Positions 18,056 through 25,188 of a stretch of 64,000 bases of DNA are shown piece by piece. The stretch spans positions 1 through 64,000 of the forward strand of contig JAMPBO010000012.1 in NCBI GenBank assembly GCA_023666705.1. Direction: 5' to 3'. How positions within the stretch are numbered: the first letter of the stretch is position 1; each line of letters opens with the position of its first letter. Under the pieces are notes generated by a model. That model was not told where the DNA came from, did not search any database, and saw only the letters and a program-made list of their open reading frames with translations. Source of the stretch: Bacteroides sp. (GTDB taxonomy: Bacteria; Bacillota; Clostridia; Lachnospirales; Lachnospiraceae). Both the position numbers and the translations under genes were made by a program.

Positions 18056-19090
18056 TCAGCCCAGCAGGGAATTCACCGCATAGAAAACTGCACACGGCAA
18101 TACCGTAAGCCACATTCCAAGACATACCCTGATATTTTTTTTAACAATGCCATATATCAGTCCAAGACACCCTGCCATAACAGCACCAATGATAATTCCC
18201 ATGCCTGACAGAAGACACAACGATATTTCACATACAAACAGCAGAATATAATATGATTTTTTGTCGCACTTCCTGTATATCCACATACACAGCAAAAATA
18301 CAAGGGGCACGCCTACACCTGCCACAACTGCTTTTCCCTGCCAAATCCTGAGCATCGTGTAAGCCTCTGCACTTGCATTGCTGTAAAACCCAAATACCGT
18401 CACCAGCATGGCAAAGCATACAAACAAGGAACGGTACACCAGCCTGTCACCCACAAGCTCCTTTGACAGCATAAAATAAATACAACCGATCATTATATAA
18501 ATGAAAACCGGAAGTATCACGTGTGCCGTCACAGCGGCATTTGCACCCGTAAGCGTGGCAACCCATGCAATAAACACCGCCCACGGTGACGTAACATCCT
18601 TCACCAGCTCGCCCCGCCACGCTCCAAGCAGCTCCCCCGATGCAGGGTTTGTGAGAAACATGCGGTTTGTCCTGCATATATCCACGGCATTTGCTACAAA
18701 TCTTGAATCATCGTTATCTGTATGCTGTAACACAATTCCAAGCACGACAATGACAAGTATCAAACTAACCATTACGGCAAAACCGAGCCTGTCCCATATA
18801 TTTTGCATATTATATGGAAATATGGGATATTTTTTTCTGATAAGTGCATAGCTTGATATGATAACAAAAATTCCGGAAAGCATCCCGGCAACAATTAAAA
18901 ATGAGCCCTTTGCAAGTATGACGGGCACCGAAATCAGCTGACAAACTGCCCACATTCCCATCATTCCAAGCACATAACTTTTCCCCCACAAAAGCTCCTC
19001 GTGACACAGGGTACAAATCGTATTTCCCATAAGCACGGGTACAATACCCAGCACTACTACTGCCAATATTATATTTGTAACTGTAAGCAT
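18056..19090 (-). CDS. DUF6077-type polytopic membrane protein
   Basis: A 344-residue protein that is almost entirely hydrophobic, with about nine or ten transmembrane segments. A loop contains HTDNDDSRFVANAVD and later TSPWAVFIAWVATLTG, and a further loop AEAYTMLRIWQGKAVVAG. These correspond to the conserved DDxxYVA-like and RxWQGKA motifs I associate with DUF6077. The family is found in Firmicute polysaccharide loci and looks like a GT-C-type membrane glycosyltransferase or a flippase-like protein; the biochemical role is not known to me. The start codon overlaps the stop of the methyltransferase-kinase gene (TAATG), implying translational coupling and a shared pathway. Confidence 0.7.
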   Translation of the reverse strand: MLTVTNIILAVVVLGIVPVLMGNTICTLCHEELLWGKSYVLGMMGMWAVCQLISVPVILAKGSFLIVAGMLSGIFVIISSYALIRKKYPIFPYNMQNIWDRLGFAVMVSLILVIVVLGIVLQHTDNDDSRFVANAVDICRTNRMFLTNPASGELLGAWRGELVKDVTSPWAVFIAWVATLTGANAAVTAHVILPVFIYIMIGCIYFMLSKELVGDRLVYRSLFVCFAMLVTVFGFYSNASAEAYTMLRIWQGKAVVAGVGVPLVFLLCMWIYRKCDKKSYYILLFVCEISLCLLSGMGIIIGAVMAGCLGLIYGIVKKNIRVCLGMWLTVLPCAVFYAVNSLLG

Positions 19091-21237
19091 TACTTAGTGC
19101 CTCCATATATCCTGTTATTTATTTTAAATTTCAAAGCAGACAGCCTTTTTGATTGCGTTGCCGCATAATCAGCGGTAACTGCATTTACCTCGAATACCAT
19201 TTCAATCCTGACTATCGTTTCATTCATATCTTTAATAAACATCTGCGGGTCATCCGTCTCATATGTATCATAACCATCCTTTGACGCCACTGTGTTTGCA
19301 TAATATTGAAGCGGTATGCTTGTTCCGTCACCGTTTTCTCCGGCAAGTGATTTTATTTTCACAATGCAAGGAAAAGCGGCAGGGTCAATCCTTAAATGGC
19401 GGCAGCCCTTTATGTTCGTGATAACCGCATGTCTGTCCCCATCTGCATCAAAAAATGTCTTGACCAGCATGGAAGTTTCCTCTGAAAAGCCGTCACCTCT
19501 ATCTGTGTAAACCTGAATGACATCAGGATTTTTTGAAGTGGCAAAGGCAACTGCATCAAAGCTTCTGTTTCCGATTGCCTCATTGAGAATTCCAAGTGAC
19601 ATCTGATTTCCATTTACATATTTGTGAAACCGTGCATCCATTTTTTTGTACTGCTCACACTCATTGTCATCAAGCCCCAGATAACCGTACAAATTTTCAT
19701 CCCACAGATAGCTTCTCCGGTCATTCTTATAGGCGTAATCAAAGACAGCCCTGTATAAGATATAATTTAACGGCACCAAAAAATCAAAGGTCCACTCATA
19801 ATCTATGATTGTCCATCTGTCATTTATCATAATGTTGCCAAAAATAAGGTCAACGTCAACCGGTGCTGCCGCCTCAAGTGTTTTCCCGAACGCAGTCTCT
19901 CCAAACACTCTGTTAAAATCCTCTGTTGCCGCAAAGTCTTTCGTTGGAAATGCAGCATAAACACGATTTTTATATTCATCCAAAAGTGCATAAAAGCTCT
20001 TTTTATCCTTGTTCCATGCCTCATCTAAAGCTACCTCAAGAGTATGTCCCAAAATGTATTCAAATACCACATCGTTCCCACTCTGACTGCATTTATTTAT
20101 ATCAAATGCCGCCTTACCGGTTCTTTCCTTAAGCTTATTGTAGCTGTCATATATTCCTTTGACATACTCACGGGATGACTCCGTATAAGGATGCTTGGCA
20201 ACACATTTCCTGCCATCTTCATTTATAATACTGGTCCGTATCTGCTTATCCCTGCTTCTTTCCACGGAATATCTTGTGTATATGGCAGACAAGCATTGAA
20301 AAGGCTTCCGCCATGCAACAGCCAAAAAGGAATTTGCCAGATCTGCATACATATCATCCTCAATCAGGCTGTCATATACCTTTGACTCATGGAAGGTTTT
20401 GATTCTGTCCCCATCAAAGAAAAATCCGTTTTTGTCAAGACTGCCCTTTACAGGCATATACTCCGTTGAAAAAATATCAAGGGGCATCCGGTAATCAGGA
20501 TACGGATAATAAAAATCCGTATTGGAAAAACCACATTCATACAATCTGTTCTCCAGCCCTTTTCTCGTGTAAGTTCTTATATTTTTGCTGTTGCAAAAGC
20601 CCTCTATTCCCTCGTAATATTTTCCTGTATAATACTCCCTGCATCCTGAAAAATATTTTAATCCATACTTGTTGTCAGCCGCTATAACAAGTGCCGCATC
20701 CTGTTTCATATAGCTTGCAAGGAGCTTAATAAGCACAGCATGCTCATCAAAGGAATAGCCTGTAATCAGGGCATTGTCCAACGCACCAATCATAAGTATA
20801 AAATCATATTTCCCGGTAAGCTTTGGGCACACCGTCCTGAAATCGCCAACAAAAATTGAAATATGTTCCTGCCTGCTGTTTCTGGCAGCGTTTGCAAGGG
20901 ACCGCTTTTTGGATGGTTCAATACATGTAATATGGCATCCCCTTTTTGCAAGAAGCTCCGTGATAGCACCCGTGTCCGAGCCAATCTCCAGGACATGCAT
21001 TCCCTGCTTTAGCGGAAGCCATTCTATAACATTTTGACGCACACATGACAGGGAGGAAAGGATATCCCACGATTTTCTTTCCTCCATCTCCCGTTCCCTC
21101 CAACCACTGTCAGGATCTTCCTCCATATGTCTGTTGAAAAGTGTAAGGAGTACCTCGTCCGCATCCCGTCCATGTTCCTCATCATATCCCATATAGCAGT
21201 CGTCATTCACTTTCACTTTGCCGATTGTATTTGTCAT
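19090..21237 (-). CDS. Methyltransferase-kinase fusion, WbdD-like polysaccharide chain terminator
   Basis: A 715-residue protein with three parts. Residues about 55-250 are a class I SAM methyltransferase (motif I VLEIGSDTGAITELLA, then CIEPSKKR and YDFILMIGALDN). Residues about 310-560 resemble an aminoglycoside/choline kinase-type fold, with DLIFGNIMI (catalytic Asp and Asn at the correct spacing) and IIDYEW (metal-binding Asp), but without the usual His before the catalytic Asp. A C-terminal beta-rich part of about 130 residues follows. The order methyltransferase then kinase, and the 4-bp overlap with a Wzt-type ATPase carrying a cargo domain, match the WbdD-Wzt pairing of E. coli O8/O9 O-antigens, where phosphorylation and methylation cap the chain before export. 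That role here is inference. Confidence 0.7.
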   Translation of the reverse strand: MTNTIGKVKVNDDCYMGYDEEHGRDADEVLLTLFNRHMEEDPDSGWREREMEERKSWDILSSLSCVRQNVIEWLPLKQGMHVLEIGSDTGAITELLAKRGCHITCIEPSKKRSLANAARNSRQEHISIFVGDFRTVCPKLTGKYDFILMIGALDNALITGYSFDEHAVLIKLLASYMKQDAALVIAADNKYGLKYFSGCREYYTGKYYEGIEGFCNSKNIRTYTRKGLENRLYECGFSNTDFYYPYPDYRMPLDIFSTEYMPVKGSLDKNGFFFDGDRIKTFHESKVYDSLIEDDMYADLANSFLAVAWRKPFQCLSAIYTRYSVERSRDKQIRTSIINEDGRKCVAKHPYTESSREYVKGIYDSYNKLKERTGKAAFDINKCSQSGNDVVFEYILGHTLEVALDEAWNKDKKSFYALLDEYKNRVYAAFPTKDFAATEDFNRVFGETAFGKTLEAAAPVDVDLIFGNIMINDRWTIIDYEWTFDFLVPLNYILYRAVFDYAYKNDRRSYLWDENLYGYLGLDDNECEQYKKMDARFHKYVNGNQMSLGILNEAIGNRSFDAVAFATSKNPDVIQVYTDRGDGFSEETSMLVKTFFDADGDRHAVITNIKGCRHLRIDPAAFPCIVKIKSLAGENGDGTSIPLQYYANTVASKDGYDTYETDDPQMFIKDMNETIVRIEMVFEVNAVTADYAATQSKRLSALKFKINNRIYGGTK

Positions 21238-22577
21238 ACATTCCCACCATTTTCCCGGGCACCAAGCCCACCAGATTTTACAAGCCGCTTTACATCAATC
21301 TCACTGTTTAAGTCAAAAAAACCAACACTATCCTTGTGGGAAACAACCGTTACGTTAAAGGCATCATACAGTCTGTGGTAAACTACAAAATCGACGCCCT
21401 CATAGTTTGTACATCCGAGAGATACAAGGTACTCCCCTGAGCATAGTGTCATTCTCTGCGTAAATGTAACCTCAACAACCTCACCTGCCTCCACATGTCC
21501 CACATCAGATTTTTCAAACAGGGTATTGGTTCCCGTAAGCTCATTTCCCATACGGTCCTTAAAGGAATATGCAAATATAGGATCATCCGCCGCCTCATGG
21601 AACCGGACTCTTACCTTAATGTTGAAGATGCCATTTTTCTCTACGCTGTTTGTGATAATTCCCTTTGCGTCGGTGACACAAAAATCAAATATTTCCGCTC
21701 TCCTGTCCCCATAATCAAGAACCGTTGGATTCACGCCAAAATTATCACGCCAAAGAACAATGCCGTCCTCCTTTGCCATCGCCGCAAGCTGCTCTAAGCT
21801 TGTTCCCTCGGCATTGCCATAATCGTCATCATCCTCATCATATTGGTTTACAAGTATTTTCTTGTATATATCAATAATTTCTTTCGGGTCACCCATCTTA
21901 ACCATATGTCCCTTATTCAGTAATACAACCTTATCACAATACCGCATAATACTTCCAAGGTCATGGCTTACAAACAAAATGGTTTTGCCGTTATTTTTAA
22001 ATTCCTCAAACTTCCGGAAACATTTGGACTGAAAAAATATATCTCCAACGGAAAGTGCCTCATCAATGATCAGAACCTCAGGGTCAATATTAATGGCAAC
22101 TGCAAATGCAAGCCTGACAAACATACCTGATGAATATGTTTTGACAGGTTGGTTTACATAATCTCCTATATCGGCAAATTCTACGATATCGTCTATTTTT
22201 GTCTTCATTTCCTCCTTGGAATAACCAAGCAAGGTTCCATTCAGGTATATATTTTCAATTCCCGTATACTCAGGGTTAAAGCCGGCACCCAGCTCCAACA
22301 ATGCGGAAATTCTTCCATCCACACGAATCTCACCCTCCGTCGGTGTGAGCAGCCCTGTTATCAGCTTTAAAATTGTGGATTTTCCCGAACCGTTTGTTCC
22401 GATAATTCCCACGGTTTCTCCCTGCCCAATGGTAAAGTTTATATTTCTTAAGGCATAATGCTCCTTGTACCTTTTCTTACCTCCCGGCGAAAGTGCATCC
22501 TTAATCCTGTCTTTTCCATTGGCATACAGCTTGTACATCTTTGATAAATTTTTAACCGTTACTACGTCCTTACCCAT
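21234..22577 (-). CDS. Polysaccharide ABC exporter ATPase with C-terminal cargo-binding domain (Wzt type)
   Basis: A 447-residue ATPase. Walker A GTNGSGKST at 60-68, signature YSSGM at 149-153 and Walker B VLIIDEA at 168-174 indicate an intact NBD. It belongs to the RfbB/TagH subgroup, with the typical LLELGAGFNPEYTG after the Q-loop region. The extra 190 C-terminal residues (about 260-447, with DFCVTDAKGI, FAYSFKDRMGNELTGTNT and FTQRMTLCSGEYLVSLG) match the Wzt C-terminal beta-sandwich that recognises the capped end of the glycan. The second ATPase in this window (50890-51627) lacks this domain. It is between the permease (23 bp upstream) and the methyltransferase-kinase (4-bp overlap). It should energise export of a capped polymer across the cytoplasmic membrane. 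Confidence 0.9.
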   Translation of the reverse strand: MGKDVVTVKNLSKMYKLYANGKDRIKDALSPGGKKRYKEHYALRNINFTIGQGETVGIIGTNGSGKSTILKLITGLLTPTEGEIRVDGRISALLELGAGFNPEYTGIENIYLNGTLLGYSKEEMKTKIDDIVEFADIGDYVNQPVKTYSSGMFVRLAFAVAINIDPEVLIIDEALSVGDIFFQSKCFRKFEEFKNNGKTILFVSHDLGSIMRYCDKVVLLNKGHMVKMGDPKEIIDIYKKILVNQYDEDDDDYGNAEGTSLEQLAAMAKEDGIVLWRDNFGVNPTVLDYGDRRAEIFDFCVTDAKGIITNSVEKNGIFNIKVRVRFHEAADDPIFAYSFKDRMGNELTGTNTLFEKSDVGHVEAGEVVEVTFTQRMTLCSGEYLVSLGCTNYEGVDFVVYHRLYDAFNVTVVSHKDSVGFFDLNSEIDVKRLVKSGGLGARENGGNV

Positions 22578-22600
22578 CTTTTACCACCAATTCCCATGTT

Positions 22601-23563
22601 CTACAATATATCTGCAAAATGTGGCTTAAATGTCCGCATAAGCCTGATTCCGATTATATCAATCACGATAGTCACGAGCCAAAACCACGCCATCATATAA
22701 AAATGGTTAAAAAACCATGCTCCGTCTATGAGTGCCTCCCTATAACCATTTACAACATAAAACAGAGGATTGAGCAAATATACCCATCTGAGCTTTGTTG
22801 AAACCGAATCAAGCATATGATAGTCCCACATAATAGGTGTAAGCCACATCACAAACTGCATTACAATTGTAAGCAGTTGGCTGACATCCTTGACAAAAAC
22901 CGTCACGGTTGCCGTTATCATGGAAAGCCCCCATGCAAACATCGTAAGGCATACGGAAAAATATAGCATATCCAAAATGTGCACACCCGGAAACCAGCCG
23001 TACAGCATGAATACTACAAGTATAATCAGATTATAAATAATATTCATGATGCACGATGCCAATATCTTGACCATCGGGAGAATATCTACGTTAAAAACTA
23101 TTTTTTTTACAATATAATCATATCCGACAAATGCACGGTTGCTGGACGTCCACGCATCCTGAAAAAAATTCCACGGCATCATTCCTGCCACAAGCCACAA
23201 AAGAAACGGTGCATCCGAAACCGGCTGGCTCCTGAAGCCTACCTGAAATACAAACCAGAATAACAAAATAGTCATTGTCGGCTGTGCAATGCCCCAAAAT
23301 GCTCCGAAATACGAACCGGAATATCTTCCCCTGAAATCACTTTTTGCAAGAGCAATCACCTGCTTCCTGCTTTTTATGGTTCCGTTTATCATGCCCATAA
23401 TAGGCTCCTTATTCAGTTGAAGCAATGCAAACAGTATGACAAATGATGCTATGGCAGCAATGAATGCCTCATGCATTCCCTTGTCCTTAGGTGCCCATAA
23501 TAACGCCAGTCCGAAAACGCCCAGACTTGCCAGTGCCGAGACACCTGTATATTTTTTATCCAT
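22601..23563 (-). CDS. Polysaccharide ABC exporter permease (Wzm/TagG type)
   Basis: A 320-residue ABC-2 type permease with an N-terminal extension carrying two hydrophobic stretches (residues about 8-45), then the family pattern ALAKSDFRGRYSGSYFGAFWGIAQP and six transmembrane helices. LRWVYLLNPLFYVVNGYREAL is the conserved amphipathic loop near the C-terminus. It pairs with the Wzt-type ATPase 23 bp downstream to export an undecaprenyl-linked glycan. Start: ATG 23563 behind AAAGGAAT. Upstream there is a 134-bp gap to rfbC holding a leader repeat copy. The N-terminal extension is longer than in TagG (compare the 258-residue permease at 51639-52415). Confidence 0.9.
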   Translation of the reverse strand: MDKKYTGVSALASLGVFGLALLWAPKDKGMHEAFIAAIASFVILFALLQLNKEPIMGMINGTIKSRKQVIALAKSDFRGRYSGSYFGAFWGIAQPTMTILLFWFVFQVGFRSQPVSDAPFLLWLVAGMMPWNFFQDAWTSSNRAFVGYDYIVKKIVFNVDILPMVKILASCIMNIIYNLIILVVFMLYGWFPGVHILDMLYFSVCLTMFAWGLSMITATVTVFVKDVSQLLTIVMQFVMWLTPIMWDYHMLDSVSTKLRWVYLLNPLFYVVNGYREALIDGAWFFNHFYMMAWFWLVTIVIDIIGIRLMRTFKPHFADIL

Positions 23564-23599
23564 GTTATAACGATTATTCCTTTCCGCCTAGAAGTTTAT

Positions 23600-23647
23600 C
23601 TTGAACATTAGTCCGAATTTGCTTTCAGCATATAGACTGACAAATCC
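23600..23647 (-). repeat. Leader repeat copy upstream of the Wzm-type permease gene
   Basis: Minus strand: TTGTCAGTCTATATGCTGAAAG, here split as TTGTCAG, then TATGCTGAAAGCAAATTCGG and CTAATGTTCAAG. The order and spacing match the copy at 38401-38453. The stem sequences differ but AGTCT can still pair with GGACT, which suggests that pairing is maintained. Confidence 0.65.
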
Positions 23648-23697
23648 CGATGGTTTTGCCAACGGATATACTATATGTTAAGTTTTCATAAAACACT

Positions 23698-24276
23698 TCA
23701 AAACATTTTTCTATATTCTGTGATTCCTGACCACTTTTTATCCTTATCCGAAATAATAAGTGCATCCTTTGTGAACCCACTTGGCAGCGGCCACTGCACT
23801 CCAATATCAGGGTCATCAAAGAAAAGACCGCCCTCATCATTCGGGTGGTAAAAATCCGAGCACTTATAAGTAAATTCTGCACTATCCGAAAGCACAATAA
23901 ACCCATGTGCAAAGTTTTTTGGAATAAAAAACTGCTTTTTATTCTCGGCAGATAGCAAAACCCCATACCACTTTCCAAAGGTTTTGGAATCCTTTCTAAG
24001 GTCAACTGCCACATCAAACACTTCACCGCTCACAACCCTTACAAGCTTGTCCTGGGGATAATTAATCTGAAAATGCAACCCACGAAGCACACCCTTTTTG
24101 GAGCTTGACTGATTATCCTGTACAAATTCCACATCGATACCTGCCGCCTGAAAATCCTGCTTTTGGTATGTCTCCATAAAATATCCCCTGTCATCCCCAA
24201 AAACAGAAGGACTAATTACCTTTAATCCGTCTATATCGCAAGTCTCCACCGTTATTTTGCCGAAAACCTCTTTCAT
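23698..24276 (-). CDS. rfbC: dTDP-4-dehydrorhamnose 3,5-epimerase
   Basis: A 192-residue RmlC-family epimerase that converts dTDP-4-keto-6-deoxy-glucose to dTDP-4-keto-rhamnose for dTDP-L-rhamnose synthesis in the cytoplasm. Features: GDDRGYFMETY near 27-37, catalytic His in VLRGLHFQ (His68), VDLRKDSKTFG, IPKNFAHGF and the tyrosines of YKCSDFYHP. The length is normal. The frame extends to a GTG at 24289-24291, but that codon lies in the ribosome-binding site GGAGGG; ATG 24276 has correct spacing. rfbA, rfbB and rfbD are not in the window. A rhamnosyltransferase candidate lies at 52523-53710. A sigma-A-like promoter and a short leader repeat precede it. Confidence 0.93.
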   Translation of the reverse strand: MKEVFGKITVETCDIDGLKVISPSVFGDDRGYFMETYQKQDFQAAGIDVEFVQDNQSSSKKGVLRGLHFQINYPQDKLVRVVSGEVFDVAVDLRKDSKTFGKWYGVLLSAENKKQFFIPKNFAHGFIVLSDSAEFTYKCSDFYHPNDEGGLFFDDPDIGVQWPLPSGFTKDALIISDKDKKWSGITEYRKMF

Positions 24277-24292
24277 AATAAAACCCTCCACT

Positions 24293-24312
24293 CTTGAACA
24301 TCAGCCCATTCC
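24293..24312 (-). repeat. Short leader repeat copy upstream of rfbC
   Basis: Minus strand: GGAATGGGCTGATGTTCAAG, identical to the 3' half of the copy at 38401-38453. Only this half is present. It starts about one nucleotide after the expected transcription start of the promoter at 24320-24348, so here the motif would form the very 5' end of the mRNA. Confidence 0.7.
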
Positions 24313-24319
24313 TTAGCAC

Positions 24320-24348
24320 ATTATAGCCTACCCATTGTTATTATTCAA
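24320..24348 (-). promoter_or_regulatory. Sigma-A-like promoter of rfbC
   Basis: Minus strand: TTGAAT (24343-24348), 17-nt spacer, TATAAT (24320-24325). The predicted start is near 24313, giving a leader of about 37 nt. Confidence 0.75.
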
Positions 24349-24380
24349 GAACCAAAGTGGCAGCGGGTGCCTGCTGTTCA

Positions 24381-24622
24381 TCAATCAGCTTTGATATCAT
24401 CGCAGGCAAGAAATGAGAGCCATGCGTCTAATTTGCTTTCTATTCCTTTAAGATACAGTTTTCCCTTAAATATGTCAAGCGGTATGAATATATATTTCTG
24501 CAAAAGGTCAATCTTAATCCCCGTGTCCGTCTGCTGCATGGACTACTCTATCCCGAAAACTTGTAGCCATGCTTTTGTACTTCAACATTTACAATCTATC
24601 CGTCCTCAAGCTCAACAACAAT
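24381..24622 (-). pseudogene. Degraded Rpn-family nuclease/transposase-like gene
   Basis: Minus-strand translation gives IVVELEDG, a stop, then IVNVEVQKHGYKFSG, another stop, an apparent internal deletion, then QQTDTGIKIDLLQKYIFIPL in another frame, ending ESKLDAWLSFLACDDIKAD and a stop. These fragments read like consecutive conserved blocks of Rpn/PD-(D/E)XK transposase-like proteins (compare VELEDGSIVNVEVQK, LLQKYIFI and GIESKLDAWLTFL). Two in-frame stops plus a frameshift make it a relic. It ends at a perfect 16-bp palindrome and lies beside the toxin-antitoxin locus. Confidence 0.7.
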
Positions 24623-24658
24623 GTACAAATTGTATAGTTTGGTATACAATTTGTACAT
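24621..24658. repeat. Perfect 16-bp inverted repeat
   Basis: ATGTACAAATTGTATA (24621-24636) and TATACAATTTGTACAT (24643-24658) are exact reverse complements around the 6-nt loop GTTTGG. A second small palindrome, TTCAATTGAA (24658-24667), overlaps its right edge and the -35 of the toxin promoter. It could be an operator, or the scar of the Rpn-gene end. Confidence 0.75.
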
Positions 24659-24662
24659 TCAA

Positions 24663-24691
24663 TTGAAAAACTTATGACGGTATGTTAATAT
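24663..24691 (+). promoter_or_regulatory. Sigma-A-like promoter of the toxin mRNA
   Basis: Plus strand: TTGAAA (24663-24668), 17-nt spacer, TAATAT (24686-24691). Predicted start near 24698. Confidence 0.7.
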
Positions 24692-24714
24692 TTTTGCAGG
24701 ATTACCAAGATGGT

Positions 24715-24795
24715 AGGCGGTTAGCCCTCTTCGGAGGGACTGTGACCCTCCGTTTACATAGAAACCCGAAAGGGAATCTGGGAAAGGAGGGCTAA
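24715..24795 (+). promoter_or_regulatory. Structured 5' leader sequestering the toxin ribosome-binding site
   Basis: TTAGCCCTC (24721-24729) is perfectly complementary to GAGGGCTAA (24787-24795), which overlaps the Shine-Dalgarno GGAGG of the small ORF. The same CCCTC can alternatively pair with GAGGG over a TTCG tetraloop (24725-24738). CCCGAAAGGG (24765-24774) is another hairpin. Such leader folding that hides the ribosome site is typical of type I toxin mRNAs. Confidence 0.6.
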
Positions 24796-24799
24796 GCCA

Positions 24800-24898
24800 A
24801 TGGATATTTTAGGACTTATTGCGGTGCTGAGCTTCGGCTTGACCTGCTTTGGCATAGGATACTCAATCGGTAAAGATAATAATAAAACGCAAAAATAG
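24800..24898 (+). CDS. 32-residue hydrophobic peptide, candidate type I toxin
   Basis: ATG 24800 to TAG 24898, with AAAGGAGG nine nucleotides upstream. The peptide begins MDILGLIAVLSFGLTCFGIG, a single transmembrane helix, and ends in a short polar tail YSIGKDNNKTQK. The size, single helix and charged tail fit TxpA/Fst/BsrG-like membrane toxins, and I recall similar short peptides in Clostridia. Support comes from context: its own promoter on the strand opposite to all neighbours, a leader able to sequester the ribosome site, a shared bidirectional terminator and a convergent antisense promoter. Toxicity itself is inferred. Confidence 0.65.
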   Translation: MDILGLIAVLSFGLTCFGIGYSIGKDNNKTQK

Positions 24899-24930
24899 CC
24901 GCCAACCCTACAAAATGTGCGGCTATTTTT
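24891..24930. terminator. Bidirectional terminator shared by toxin mRNA and antisense RNA
   Basis: AAAAATAGCCGC (24891-24902) and GCGGCTATTTTT (24919-24930) form a perfect 12-bp stem with T runs on both strands. It overlaps the toxin stop codon. Confidence 0.85.
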
Positions 24931-25004
24931 AGCTAAACAAAAGTTGGGCTAACCGTCTATCGGTAGTCCTGTAAGGACATCTGTTGTTGCAGGTGTCCTT
25001 ACTT
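24891..25004 (-). ncRNA. Candidate antisense antitoxin RNA
   Basis: A minus-strand transcript of about 115 nt is predicted from the promoter at 25011-25039 to the shared terminator. It would begin with a hairpin (GTAAGGACA / TGTCCTTAC, 24971-25002) and then carry AGACGGTTAGCCC (complement of 24946-24958). That is nearly identical to the anti-ribosome-site sequence in the toxin leader (AGGCGGTTAGCCC, 24715-24727), so it can pair with GGGCTAA at the toxin ribosome site. Overlap at the 3' ends resembles txpA/ratA and bsrG/SR4. Confidence 0.5.
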
Positions 25005-25010
25005 GCATTT

Positions 25011-25039
25011 AATATATCATAAATTACAAACAGGTTCAA
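25011..25039 (-). promoter_or_regulatory. Promoter of the candidate antisense RNA
   Basis: Minus strand: TTGAAC (25034-25039), 17-nt spacer, TATATT (25011-25016). Confidence 0.6.
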
Positions 25040-25060
25040 GTATTATCTGGCAGGAAAAGT

Positions 25061-25108
25061 AAAAGTAAAAACGAACCATCCAAAAGCACCTGCTTTCAAA
25101 TGGTTCGT
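25061..25108 (-). terminator. Terminator of the 25.2-kb FN3 gene
   Basis: ACGAACCAT (25071-25079) pairs with ATGGTTCGT (25100-25108), with an inner stem AAAGCA / TGCTTT. On the minus strand it is followed by TTTTTACTTTT. It lies 80 bp after the stop. Confidence 0.8.
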
Positions 25109-25188
25109 CTTTATATCGCATATGCTAAATTTAATTGCCTGATGTGTAATTAACAATCACACACTTTACCTTAGCATGCTTTCATATT

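Noticed and set aside
24367-24666. 99-codon plus-strand frame near rfbC
   Set aside because: It is the antisense shadow of the Rpn pseudogene; its composition looks non-coding and there is no ribosome site.
24971-25002. GTAAGGACA / TGTCCTTAC hairpin as an independent terminator
   Set aside because: No U tract follows on either strand; it fits better as the 5' hairpin of the antisense RNA.
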